NCBI RefSeq assembly: GCF_039511225.1
Contig: NZ_CP154261.1
Coordinates: 1,922,001 to 1,986,000, forward strand
Source: Sphingobacterium multivorum
GTDB taxonomy: Bacteria; Bacteroidota; Bacteroidia; Sphingobacteriales; Sphingobacteriaceae
Direction of reading: 5' to 3'
DNA: 64,000 nt
The position numbers and the translations under genes are program-made. Positions 53,354-62,469 of this stretch are shown here, piece after piece. The notes under the pieces are model-generated. The model saw nothing but the letters and a program-made list of their open reading frames with translations. It was not told the DNA's origin and ran no database searches. The first letter of the stretch is position 1; every line of letters starts with the position of its first letter.

Positions 53354-53887
53354 TTAGTTTGCAAGACTCGGATTGGGTTTATATCCTAATTTTGTAATGA
53401 CATCATTACTTTTATTCAATTTTGGATTGGCATAAAGAAAAGTCGACTCATTGCCCTTGTCCATAATAAAATCAATTCCCTGCGCAGAAGCAACGTCTTG
53501 GATAGCTTTTGCTACACGATCTTGAATAGGCTTCATTAATTGAGTACGTCTTTTAAAGAGGTCGCCTTCAAATCCAAACTTTTGTTTTTGATAGTCTTTT
53601 ACTTCTTTTTCTCTTGTCACGATTTCATCTTCCCGACGACGGCGCATATCTTCATTTAATAAAACCTGATCCTTTTGATAAGCCTGATATAGTTTCTCAA
53701 TCTCAGCATATTTCTGATCCACTTCTTCCTGCCATTGCTTCGATAAATCATCCAGCTGTTTCTGTGCAGTCGTATATTCAGGAATATGTTTTAGGATATA
53801 TTCTGAATCAGCATATGCGAGTTGTTGGGCAAATGTCGCTGTAGCACTAACGACTACAAAAGCTATAACTAACAATATTTTTTTCAT
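53354..53887 (-). CDS. OmpH/Skp family periplasmic chaperone, copy 2
   Basis: This 177-residue paralogue of the previous gene has a signal peptide (FVVVSATATFAQ), the start motif QLAYADSEYILKHIPEY and two long charged helices. Its C-terminal part is GIDFIMDKGNESTFLYANP. Two consecutive Skp-like genes beside bamA are a regular Bacteroidota arrangement. The bamA gene ends 417 bases upstream with its own terminator between, so here they are not one operon with it. Confidence 0.9.
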   Translation of the reverse strand: MKKILLVIAFVVVSATATFAQQLAYADSEYILKHIPEYTTAQKQLDDLSKQWQEEVDQKYAEIEKLYQAYQKDQVLLNEDMRRRREDEIVTREKEVKDYQKQKFGFEGDLFKRRTQLMKPIQDRVAKAIQDVASAQGIDFIMDKGNESTFLYANPKLNKSNDVITKLGYKPNPSLAN

Positions 53888-54115
53888 ATTTCCTGTAAGT
53901 TTTTATAGACTATACTTTTTATTATTTAACACTAATTTACCTTATGACATGATATAAACCCAAAAGTTTAATCTGGTAAAACCGCTTTAAGTAAATTTAC
54001 GGCTCAAAAATAAGAAAAAAGAAGCAATCTACTAGATATTTCTCGGGTTTAACACTATTTAACTTGTTGTCGAATCCCTTTATAAGGCTTCCCTGAGCAT
54101 GTCTATGGCTGTCTT

Positions 54116-54146
54116 TTTCGGTGGTCATAACAGCGCTCAATATAAG
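54116..54146. repeat. Short dispersed intergenic repeat, copy B
   Basis: TTTCGGTGGTCATAACAGCG followed by CTCAATATAAGA matches copy A at 49046-49080. Confidence 0.5.
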
Positions 54147-54231
54147 AAAATTTAGAAGATTTTGCTGTAGATTTTATCTGATAGGATATATAAAATCGGA
54201 TAGCCTATGAAAGCCTAAATTGTTTTAAAAT

Positions 54232-54270
54232 AAAAAAAGCTATCTGCAATTGTATGCGATAGCTTTTTTA
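54232..54270. terminator. Terminator of bamA
   Basis: AAAAAAAGCTATC and GATAGCTTTTTT pair around a 13-base loop, 35 bases after the bamA stop on the minus strand. Confidence 0.8.
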
Positions 54271-54304
54271 TGAATTTATACCCATGGACTGGGATCAAGA
54301 GCGG

Positions 54305-56869
54305 TTAGAATCCACCCATATTTTGCATAATACTAAACGTAAAGTTTTGTTTCCATGTACTGCTTGGTAAACCCGGGATAGGGTCAAATGCATGACCGTA
54401 ATCTATTCCTAGCATACCAAAAATTGGTAAGAAGATACGGGCACCAACACCTGCAGAACGACGTACTTTAAATGGATTGTATTCAGTGAACTTGTTCCAG
54501 GTATTGGCCGCTTCAGCAAAAGCTAATACGTAAACTGTTGCCTGATCATTTAACATAACCGGGTGACGCAATTCCATTTGATATTTCGTATAGATCGGAC
54601 TACCTGAATTTCGTGCCACATTCACATTTTGTGTTCCTTCAGGAATGATTACACCATTTGCATAACCACGTAATGCAACAATCTCAGATCCCTGTAGGTA
54701 ATCAAACCCTTGCATACCATCCCCACCGACTTTGAAACGCTCAAAAGTCGATATTTCAGTTTTGTTGGAGTATTTACCCAAGAAACCAAATTGAGCTTGA
54801 GCTTTGAAAACAAGTTTACCAACGATTTTTGCATACCATTGTGAGTCAAATTTCCATTTGTGATACTCTGTCCAACGGTAGCGTTCTTGCGGTGAACCAT
54901 TTTTATAATCAATGTTGTTGAACAATGAATATGGAGGCGTCAATTGCACCGAGAACTTGATGTTTGAACCTGAAGTAGGATAGATCGGCGCATCGATCGA
55001 ATTACGGCTAAACTCTTGCGTCAAGTTGATGTTATAGGCCGTACCATTATCAAATAGGAAGTAATTTCCATAGTTCTGAAGCTTATAACGTTGGAATGAC
55101 AAGGATGTATTCGCCTGGAACCAGTTATCTGGCCATTGTAAGCGTTTACCTAAAGTTGCGGTAATACCCGTCATCCAAATACGGTTCAACTCGGAATCCT
55201 TAACAATTTGCTCGCCTGTATAGTAGTTAAAGCCACCATACGATGAACTCGAAGTATAGGCACTCAAACCAAAATAAATTGGTTTTTTACCACCCAGCCA
55301 AGGCTCGGAGAAGGAGAAGCTATACGATTGATACCGTTTACCCGAAGTTTGACCACGCACACTCAACTTCTGTCCATCTCCACGTGGTAGTGGTTTCCAG
55401 GAACTTTTGTCAAAGAAATTGCTGGTGGAGAAGTTGTTGAATGTTAAACCTAAGGTACCGATAATCTGACCTGCACCATAACCACCCGAAAGCTCTACCT
55501 GATCCGAAGGTTTTTCAGTAACATTATAAACAATGTCTACTGTACCATCCGCATAATTTAAATTTGTCGGTACGGGGTTTGTTTTTTGTTCATCAAAATT
55601 TCCCAGCTGCGCAATTTCACGCACACTGCGCATAATTTGTTCTTTTGAGAATTTTTGACCTGGTTTTGTATAAATAGAACGCAATACAACACGGTCGTTG
55701 GTTACGTCATTACCTTTAACAATAACGTTATTGATGGTATATTGAGCACCTTCATATACACGTAAATTCAAATCGATGGTATCGTTGTAAATACGTGTTT
55801 GCTCAGGGTCTACCGAAAACGTAAGATAACCATCGTTCATATAGATTGAAGAGATGTCATCACTGTTTTTTGTAGGACCCATCAATTTTGCCGTTAATTT
55901 TTCTTCCGAAAAGACATCACCACGTTTGATACCTAAAATTTTATTCAGTAAAGTATCCGAATATTTGGCATTACCTGTCCAAACAATATTACCTACATAA
56001 TATTTAGGACCTTCATAGATGTCAAAATTAACCAGCACATTTTTTTCACCATCGCGAATAACGGTATCTTTCAAGATCGTGGCATCACGATATCCTTTGG
56101 CGGCCATTTTCTTGATTAGGTTTTCTTTACCTTCTTTGTATTTTTCTTCCTTGAATTTTCCAGGACCGAAAATACGGTACCACATTTTTTGCTTGATGGG
56201 CTTGGCCATTTTTCTCAGTTCTTGTTGAGAAAAATGTTCATTCCCTGTAAACGTCATTTTTTTGACTCTTACCTTATGTTTTTTATCTACATCGGCAATA
56301 AGTATTTCATTATTGGCCTGTGCCGAATCTTTCACTGTTTTTAGTGTGATCTCCGGATATAAAAAAGCTTTTTCTTTTAAGAACCGTTGAATCGTAGCAC
56401 GTGTGGTGTTCATCAAGTTTTCGTTGACAATTTTACCGGTGTTGCTATTTAAACGTTTGCGAACTTCTTCGGTCTGACTTTTACTTAGACCATTAATATC
56501 AATACGCGTTAAACGAGGACGTTCTACTACACGGATGGTCAAAAATATATTTTCACCTTCAATTTTATCTGCCCATAATTCGACATCATCAAAGAGGCCT
56601 TGAGCCATCATATCCTTTACTACTTTTGCAGTTGCCTCACTTGGAACTTCCAAATATTGACCTACTGACAATTTAGATATTGTAATTAATACATTTTTAT
56701 CCAAAAATTGTGTTCCAGTTATATCAATAGCGCTAATTACATAGTTTTTAGGATTGAGATAGCTGATTTTTTCTGGGTCATTTAAATTGAACGCACCTTT
56801 GTCCTGTCCGTAGACAAGCTGCATTGATGAGAGGCCAAAAAATAGTATTACGGGTAGTATACGCTTCAT
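54305..56869 (-). CDS. bamA: Outer membrane protein assembly factor BamA
   Basis: BamA inserts beta-barrel proteins into the outer membrane. The 854-residue protein has a signal peptide (SSMQLVYGQ). About five POTRA domains occupy residues 40-440, with repeats such as ITISKLSVGQYLEVPSE, EVRKRLNSNTGKIV and GDVFSEEKLTAKLM. A 16-strand barrel runs to the end, with the conserved AGQIIGTLGLTFNNFS, LRGY-type loop (VALRGYANG) and a final aromatic-rich strand ending QNMGGF. It is slightly longer than the E. coli protein, as in other Bacteroidota. uppS lies upstream on the same strand, 113 bases away. Confidence 0.95.
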   Translation of the reverse strand: MKRILPVILFFGLSSMQLVYGQDKGAFNLNDPEKISYLNPKNYVISAIDITGTQFLDKNVLITISKLSVGQYLEVPSEATAKVVKDMMAQGLFDDVELWADKIEGENIFLTIRVVERPRLTRIDINGLSKSQTEEVRKRLNSNTGKIVNENLMNTTRATIQRFLKEKAFLYPEITLKTVKDSAQANNEILIADVDKKHKVRVKKMTFTGNEHFSQQELRKMAKPIKQKMWYRIFGPGKFKEEKYKEGKENLIKKMAAKGYRDATILKDTVIRDGEKNVLVNFDIYEGPKYYVGNIVWTGNAKYSDTLLNKILGIKRGDVFSEEKLTAKLMGPTKNSDDISSIYMNDGYLTFSVDPEQTRIYNDTIDLNLRVYEGAQYTINNVIVKGNDVTNDRVVLRSIYTKPGQKFSKEQIMRSVREIAQLGNFDEQKTNPVPTNLNYADGTVDIVYNVTEKPSDQVELSGGYGAGQIIGTLGLTFNNFSTSNFFDKSSWKPLPRGDGQKLSVRGQTSGKRYQSYSFSFSEPWLGGKKPIYFGLSAYTSSSSYGGFNYYTGEQIVKDSELNRIWMTGITATLGKRLQWPDNWFQANTSLSFQRYKLQNYGNYFLFDNGTAYNINLTQEFSRNSIDAPIYPTSGSNIKFSVQLTPPYSLFNNIDYKNGSPQERYRWTEYHKWKFDSQWYAKIVGKLVFKAQAQFGFLGKYSNKTEISTFERFKVGGDGMQGFDYLQGSEIVALRGYANGVIIPEGTQNVNVARNSGSPIYTKYQMELRHPVMLNDQATVYVLAFAEAANTWNKFTEYNPFKVRRSAGVGARIFLPIFGMLGIDYGHAFDPIPGLPSSTWKQNFTFSIMQNMGGF

Positions 56870-56982
56870 TTATCTATAATTATTGGCGCTAAAGTACACC
56901 AATCGTTTGTTAATTTTTGTTAATTAAGAAAATTTAACCAGCTTGCTTTTATTCAAATCAGTGGTCAAATTTAATAAAATCT

Positions 56983-57720
56983 TTATAACTGTTCACTTGT
57001 TTTTCCAAACCTTCTTTCGCGTTGCTGGTAATCGACGATGGATTTAAATAAATCTTCTTTCGTAAACTCAGGCCACATCTTATCAAGGAAGCATAATTCT
57101 GAATAGGCAATTTGCCAGAGTAGGAAGTTGCTTATTCTCAATTCCCCGCTAGTACGTATCAGAAGATCAGGATCGGGTAGGTTTTGTGTATAGAGGTTTG
57201 CAGCGAATAACTCATCGTTGATTTCTTCCGCATGGAGTTTTCCGTCTTTTACTTGTTGGGCTAGATTCCGGGCGGCATCTACAATTTCTTGTCGGGAACT
57301 GTAACTCAACGCTAATGTCAATGTACAGTGTGTATTTTCTTTCGTTGCTTCTATGGTTTCCTGTAGCTTCTTTTGTGCATTTGAAGGTAGTTTGGTGATA
57401 TCACCAATGACATTCAAACGGACGCCATTCTCCTGAAAAGTTTTGATTTCTTTTTTAAGGGAAGTAACCAATAGCTCCATGAGTGCCATTACCTCGAGCT
57501 TCGGCCTATTCCAGTTTTCTGCAGAAAATGCATAAAGTGTCAGAAATTTAATATTTGCTTTTACACATCCTTCTAATGCTTCTCGTACCGCTTTTACACC
57601 GTTTTGATGCCCAAATACACGAAGTTTTCCTTTCTGTTTTGCCCAACGGCCATTGCCATCCATGATGATGGCTATATGCTGTGGCAATTTAATACTATCT
57701 ATCTGATCTAAAAAACTCAT
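56983..57720 (-). CDS. uppS: Isoprenyl transferase (undecaprenyl diphosphate synthase)
   Basis: UppS builds the C55 lipid carrier used for peptidoglycan and other surface polymers. The start at 57720 (MSFLDQIDSIKLP) gives 245 residues; the longer frame adds 13 unlikely ones. Signatures are IIMDGNGRWAKQKG with D21, FLTLYAFSAENWNRP, ALSYSSRQEIVDA and the C-terminal PDLLIRTSGELRISNFLLWQ plus the Trp-rich WPEF. It precedes bamA on the same strand. Confidence 0.97.
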   Translation of the reverse strand: MSFLDQIDSIKLPQHIAIIMDGNGRWAKQKGKLRVFGHQNGVKAVREALEGCVKANIKFLTLYAFSAENWNRPKLEVMALMELLVTSLKKEIKTFQENGVRLNVIGDITKLPSNAQKKLQETIEATKENTHCTLTLALSYSSRQEIVDAARNLAQQVKDGKLHAEEINDELFAANLYTQNLPDPDLLIRTSGELRISNFLLWQIAYSELCFLDKMWPEFTKEDLFKSIVDYQQRERRFGKTSEQL

Positions 57721-58009
57721 TTTTGCTGTTTTCAATAAAATGAACACCTTAGGCATCAATGCTATTTTGGCGTTTTAAAACCTACTTTTGGTTTCCTGTA
57801 TTGCTATCAATGATTATTGTTTGTTTAACGTACTTTTCATTGATTAATTATCGCACTTGGATTTCTATTTTGGATGTTCTTATTCCGTCTTTCTTTATTT
57901 CTTCCAAATATCGATTTTTAATTGGAAATTTAGAAGGACAATATGTAGAAAGATTGTTTTGTGTGTTTCTCTTCATACCAAGCGAGCTTGTGCGAAGCGA
58001 ATCGATAGC

Positions 58010-58894
58010 CTAATAATTTCTGACATCGATGCCCCAAAGTAATTTTTCACGCAGTGTGCTGAAAAAGCTTTCATGGGGGAGTCTAATGAGATTAATAGTA
58101 AACGGAGCCTGTTTAATGGTTAATTTTACCGATGTATCAATGGACTCGTTTTTGGAATCACAGCTTAGGATGTATTGATTGCTACGACTCTCTATTTCCA
58201 ATTCAAGGGTAAACTGATTCGAGATGACAATGGGTCTTACATTGAGGTTATGCGGAGAGATGGGGGTAATGACAAAATTGCCACTTTCCGGCATAATAAT
58301 AGGTCCGCCGCAACTCAACGAATAGGCTGTGGATCCGGTAGGTGTAGCGATAATTAGTCCATCTGCCCAGTATGAATTCAGGAGTTCGCCATTGATGCGT
58401 GCATTGACCGTAATCATGGCCGAGCTGTCGTAACGAAAAACGGTAATGTCATTGAGCGCGTAATGATTGCCTTCAAACAAATTTAACTGTTCAGATTCTA
58501 CGGAAAGCAGCACGCGTTTCTGTATCGTAAAACGCTGGTTCAGTATATCGTCGATGGCATCCTCAAAATCATTTTTATTGATGGAAGCTAAAAAGCCGAG
58601 GCGTCCAAAGTTTATTCCTGCAATTGGAATTCCGGAATCTTTAATCAGGGAAACAGCAGATAACATGGTTCCATCTCCGCCCAAACTCAACATGATGTCA
58701 ATATGATCTTTGATTTCTTGATAGGAATCGTATGTTGAGAAGTTAAAGGCGCATTCAAATTGTGATTGCAGAAACTCATGAAATGGATTATATACCCAGA
58801 TCTCCATATTTTTATCGACAAGATATTCAAATAAGTGTTTCACATGTGGTATAACAGAGGGCTGAAACTCTCTTCCATATATTGCGATTCTCAT
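58010..58894 (-). CDS. nadK: NAD kinase
   Basis: NadK phosphorylates NAD to NADP. The 294-residue protein has GGDGTML at residues 72-78 and the catalytic segment ALNDITVFR. Further family markers are ADGLIIATPTGSTAYSLSCG and ITPISPHNL. All are intact. The CBS protein gene lies 46 bases upstream on the same strand, probably in one transcript. The 290 bases between nadK and uppS hold no gene I can support. Confidence 0.96.
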   Translation of the reverse strand: MRIAIYGREFQPSVIPHVKHLFEYLVDKNMEIWVYNPFHEFLQSQFECAFNFSTYDSYQEIKDHIDIMLSLGGDGTMLSAVSLIKDSGIPIAGINFGRLGFLASINKNDFEDAIDDILNQRFTIQKRVLLSVESEQLNLFEGNHYALNDITVFRYDSSAMITVNARINGELLNSYWADGLIIATPTGSTAYSLSCGGPIIMPESGNFVITPISPHNLNVRPIVISNQFTLELEIESRSNQYILSCDSKNESIDTSVKLTIKQAPFTINLIRLPHESFFSTLREKLLWGIDVRNY

Positions 58895-58940
58895 ATTGTT
58901 TTCAATTTATGGGGCAAAGATGAGAAAAAACTAATCCTAA

Positions 58941-59609
58941 TCAAATGTTAATATAATTCATAAGCTGCTGATAACGGTCGGCAGTGTCGTCAAATGCAGC
59001 TATGGTATTATGGGTTTCAAGAATTAAATAGTTGTGTCTTAGGAATGAATTCAGTAAGGCGTTGATGTTTGACTTGTCGACTTTAAGGGTAACTTCAATA
59101 TTGTCACTTTCCAAATTTATTTTGGTTGCGCAATTGAGGATTCTGCAATTGTCACTTTCAACTAGATGAGCAATCTGTGAAAGTGAAAAATCGTGTAGGC
59201 CAGTTGCCAACACGATAATAGCTCCAGATTCGTTTTGTGATTGAATTGAACTTATTGCCTTTAATATATCCAATTGCGTTGACACACCAATATATTTGTT
59301 GTCTTGATCTAAAATAGGAATGATTGTGCTATTATATACCGTTATCATCACCAGGGCATCATAGGGGTGTTGATTGAACTTCAGCTGTATAGGGGCCGTA
59401 TTTATTTTTATGGAAGAAAGGGGAGCATCTTCATCTTCCGCATCCAATAAGATGGTTTCATTAACCAGGCCAATATAGTCGTCACCATTTAAAACGACTA
59501 ATTCTTTACAAAGCATATCTTGCAGCTTCTCTAGCGCCTGTTGTATTGAATCAGCATTTTGAATACTGAAATCAGCATTTGAAAGAAATTGACTTATTAG
59601 CATACTCAA
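58941..59609 (-). CDS. CBS domain protein
   Basis: The 222-residue protein has a pair of CBS domains at about 1-130 (LVVLNGDDYIGLVNETILLD, STIIPILDQDNKYIGVSTQL) and a C-terminal ACT-like or regulatory part. CBS pairs sense adenosyl compounds. This kind of gene commonly precedes nadK in Bacteroidota, which suggests a link to nucleotide level, but its partner is not known. Confidence 0.8.
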   Translation of the reverse strand: MSMLISQFLSNADFSIQNADSIQQALEKLQDMLCKELVVLNGDDYIGLVNETILLDAEDEDAPLSSIKINTAPIQLKFNQHPYDALVMITVYNSTIIPILDQDNKYIGVSTQLDILKAISSIQSQNESGAIIVLATGLHDFSLSQIAHLVESDNCRILNCATKINLESDNIEVTLKVDKSNINALLNSFLRHNYLILETHNTIAAFDDTADRYQQLMNYINI

Positions 59610-59857
59610 ACTTAATAAAAAAACTAGGTGAAAAGAAATTTTACAGGATCAGATTTATGCTTAATTCGTTGATTGCTTGTTATACCCAAAATAGGGCGCA
59701 CCGAGAAAGACTACATTATTGCAAATAAGTGCAATTTTAAACTTTAAAATTGTACTTTTATTACCATTCTGTTATTATTTTTGTCAACGAATTGGAATAG
59801 GCCTAAAAACTGGGCTTAAACGGAGGTGAAGTATTTTTAATTGGAACAGTAAGATTG

Positions 59858-60691
59858 ATGATCACAAGCGAGAGTAAAAAGTTTATTGATATACGTGAAG
59901 TTATTCACAAAAAAAATGCGGGCCTTGCTAAATGGATTCCGTCTTTTTTACTTAATTATTTAAAAAGGACAATTCATGAAGATGAGATAAATGATATCAT
60001 GACGCGCTTTGCAGATCTTCAGGGCCTGGATTTTGTTGATGCATTGATCAACGATTTGGATGTCAAGGTCAATTTGTATGGGGCAGAAAATATTCCAGTA
60101 TCGGATCCGGTTATTTTCGCGTCCAATCATCCTTTGGGCGGATTGGATGGTATTGCATTTATGCACGCTATAGGTAAATATAGACGCGATGTGAAGTTTT
60201 TAGTTAATGATATTCTTCTAAATATAGGTAATTTGCGGCCTTTGTTTGTCGGTGTAAATAAGTTGGGGGGGCAAGGGAAACAGGCCATTTCTGCGATTGA
60301 GGAGGCTTATGGTGCAGATGATGCGCTATTGGTATTCCCTGCAGGTTTGGTTTCCAGAAAACAGAACGATGGTCGTATAGAAGATCTCGAATGGAAAAAA
60401 AGTTTTATTAGCAAAGCAAAAAAATATAAAAAAGATGTCATTCCGGTGTTGATTGACGGTAAAAACTCTAAGTTTTTTTATAATTTTGCAAGGCTTAGAC
60501 AGAAATTGGGTCTCAAGGTAAACATTGAAATGTTATATTTACCTGATGAAATGTTTGCTCAACGCGGACATACCGTCAATATTATAGTAGGAGAAAGAAT
60601 CCCTTATACAGCGTTTGATCAATCAAAAAACGAAAAAACTTGGGCTGAGGAAGTGAAAAGAAGGGTTTATGGATTGGCTCAAGAAAAATAG
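59858..60691 (+). CDS. PlsC-like O-acyltransferase (glycine/ornithine lipid type)
   Basis: The 277-residue protein belongs to the 1-acyl-glycerol-phosphate acyltransferase fold. Unlike the standard H-x4-D, the catalytic box is NHPLGGLD with H91 and D97, five residues apart. FPAGLVSRKQ is the second acyl-site motif. It precedes an N-acyltransferase gene by five bases. In Bacteroides a pair of this kind (glsB/glsA) makes N- and O-acylated glycine lipids, so the same role is inferred here, with this gene as the O-acyl step. ATG at 59858 is chosen over the TTG at 59855. Confidence 0.75.
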   Translation: MITSESKKFIDIREVIHKKNAGLAKWIPSFLLNYLKRTIHEDEINDIMTRFADLQGLDFVDALINDLDVKVNLYGAENIPVSDPVIFASNHPLGGLDGIAFMHAIGKYRRDVKFLVNDILLNIGNLRPLFVGVNKLGGQGKQAISAIEEAYGADDALLVFPAGLVSRKQNDGRIEDLEWKKSFISKAKKYKKDVIPVLIDGKNSKFFYNFARLRQKLGLKVNIEMLYLPDEMFAQRGHTVNIIVGERIPYTAFDQSKNEKTWAEEVKRRVYGLAQEK

Positions 60692-60696
60692 AATTT

Positions 60697-61656
60697 ATGC
60701 AAGAAATTATACCTCCAGTTGATAGAGAATTATTGAAGACCGAATTGAATAAAGAAGTCTTCTTACGATATACCAACAATGGAAATAACGAGATATACTT
60801 AATCAACTATCATAATTCGCCAAATGTCATGCGTGAAATTGGGCGTTTGCGGGAGTTGACTTTTCGTGGCGCAGGGGGAGGTACAGGACTTTCAATTGAT
60901 ATCGATGAAAATGATACATGCGAAGATTGTTACGATCAGTTGATCGCATGGAATCCCGAAGATGAAGAGGTGGTTGCCGGTTATAGGGTAATCAAATGTG
61001 CTGAGGCTGGTGAAGTAAATGGTATACCCAATTTATCAACAGCACATTATTTTCAGTTTTCCGAATTATTTACGAATGAATATCTACCTTACACCATAGA
61101 GTTGGGACGGTCGTTTGTACAACCTAAGTACCAACCAGCCATCGACAATAGAAAAGGAATTTTTTCATTGGACAATCTTTGGGACGGTTTAGGAGCTTTG
61201 GTGATGCTTAACCCTGAAATTAAATACCTCTTTGGTAAAGTGACCATGTATCCACATTATAATAAAGATGCACGGGATATGTTGCTTTATTTTATGGACT
61301 ATTATTTTCCTGATCACGACAAATTGGTTCTTCCTCTTCCGGAATTGGAAATCAAAAATGATTACGATCGATTTGTCGGCGTATTTGATGGGCTGGATTA
61401 TAAAGAAGGATATAAGGTGTTAAATAGCCACGTGAGAGCATTGGGAGAGAATATTCCGCCGCTGATCAATACCTATATGAACCTTTCGCCTACGATGAAA
61501 TCATTTGGTACTGCACGTAATGATGAGTTTGGTACGGTAGAGGAAAAAGGTATACTGATTGTAATTGATGATGTATATCCTGTGAAAAAGGAACGTCACA
61601 TGAATACATTTGATCGGGATCGTGAATACGGTCATAGAAAACCCAAGCGTGGATAA
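60697..61656 (+). CDS. GNAT-type N-acyltransferase (OlsB/GlsB-like)
   Basis: The 319-residue protein has the N-acyltransferase pattern MREIGRLRELTFRGAGGGTG, then NPEDEEVVAGYRVIKC and IELGRSFVQPKYQ. It is typical of OlsB/hemolysin-like enzymes that attach a fatty acyl group to the amino group of ornithine or glycine. The neighbour five bases upstream is the O-acyltransferase, so the two probably make an aminolipid together. Whether glycine or ornithine is used cannot be told. A strong terminator follows. Confidence 0.78.
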   Translation: MQEIIPPVDRELLKTELNKEVFLRYTNNGNNEIYLINYHNSPNVMREIGRLRELTFRGAGGGTGLSIDIDENDTCEDCYDQLIAWNPEDEEVVAGYRVIKCAEAGEVNGIPNLSTAHYFQFSELFTNEYLPYTIELGRSFVQPKYQPAIDNRKGIFSLDNLWDGLGALVMLNPEIKYLFGKVTMYPHYNKDARDMLLYFMDYYFPDHDKLVLPLPELEIKNDYDRFVGVFDGLDYKEGYKVLNSHVRALGENIPPLINTYMNLSPTMKSFGTARNDEFGTVEEKGILIVIDDVYPVKKERHMNTFDRDREYGHRKPKRG

Positions 61657-61658
61657 CA

Positions 61659-61698
61659 AAATAAAAGGGGATTCAATTTTTGAATCCCCTTTTATTTT
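61659..61698. terminator. Bidirectional terminator after the acyltransferase pair
   Basis: AAAATAAAAGGGGATTCA and TGAATCCCCTTTTATTTT form an 18-base perfect stem with a short loop. It serves the plus-strand operon and the minus-strand glpF gene. Confidence 0.9.
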
Positions 61699-61719
61699 GT
61701 TCGTGCAGCGCGACCTTGA

Positions 61720-62460
61720 TTAGGCCGGTTTTATACAGATATACAGTGCAAAGGCTAAAATGGCGCCCAAGATCGGTCCTAGGATTGGAATCCAGGCATA
61801 AGACCAGTCGGAGCTACCTTTTCCTTTGATTGGCCAAAGCGCATGAAATAAGCGCGGGCCAAAATCCCGGGCAGGATTGATGGCATATCCCGTAGTCCCA
61901 CCGAGTGAGAGACCGATGGCCCACACCAGAAATGCAACGGGTATCGCACCAAGGGAGCCCATGCCAATGGGAGCTGTTTTTCCATCGATGGTAACATCTT
62001 GACCTGTTATGAAGAAAATTACAAAAATCAACACAAAGGTTCCGATAATTTCACTTGCCAGATTTGTTGATGTATTTCGGATGTTGGGTATAGTGGCGAA
62101 AACACCAAGTTTGGTCGTTGGGTCTGCTGTTGCATCGAAATGGTCTTTGTGCATGATGTAGGTTAACATTGCACCGCAGAAACCACCGGCGATCTGTGCG
62201 AGAATATAGCCGGGTACTTCCATCCAAGGGAGGCCATGATTGAGGGCGACGGCAATGGTTACCGCAGGATTGAGGTGGGCTCCGGTGTAGGGGCCGGCAA
62301 ATACAACTCCTACATAGACTGCAAGTGCCCATGCGGTGGTGATTACAATCCATCCTCCATTTTCTCCCTTTGTTCCTTTTAAGATAACGTTGGCCACAAC
62401 CCCATTGCCTAAAAGAAGGAGAAGGGTTGTGCCGATAAATTCTGCTAAATAATGGTTCAT
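61720..62460 (-). CDS. glpF: Glycerol uptake facilitator (aquaglyceroporin)
   Basis: This 246-residue channel of the MIP family passes glycerol across the inner membrane. Both NPA boxes are present: HLNPAVTIAV and YAINPARDFGPR. The Asp after the second box is the mark of glycerol facilitators rather than water-only channels. Six membrane helices are visible. It follows glpK by nine bases, so the two are one operon that takes up and traps glycerol. Confidence 0.95.
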   Translation of the reverse strand: MNHYLAEFIGTTLLLLLGNGVVANVILKGTKGENGGWIVITTAWALAVYVGVVFAGPYTGAHLNPAVTIAVALNHGLPWMEVPGYILAQIAGGFCGAMLTYIMHKDHFDATADPTTKLGVFATIPNIRNTSTNLASEIIGTFVLIFVIFFITGQDVTIDGKTAPIGMGSLGAIPVAFLVWAIGLSLGGTTGYAINPARDFGPRLFHALWPIKGKGSSDWSYAWIPILGPILGAILAFALYICIKPA

Positions 62461-62469
62461 GCTTGTTGG

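Larger units (their letters stand above)
53888..54304. other. Intergenic region with terminator and repeat
   Basis: No gene is seen. It contains the bamA terminator at 54232-54270 and copy B of the short repeat at 54116-54146, preceded by CCCTGAGCATGTC, which resembles a decayed palindromic intergenic element. Confidence 0.4.

Noticed and set aside
57965..58005. Possible third copy of a palindromic element (GCGAGCTTGTGCGAAGCGAATCG)
   Set aside because: Similarity to the element near 54094 is too weak to call without a genome-wide count.
57759..58042. Two plus-strand frames between uppS and nadK, one of them hydrophobic
   Set aside because: No family resemblance, no ribosome site and low-complexity hydrophobic content as expected by chance in AT-rich sequence. 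The interval also has no convincing minus-strand frame.
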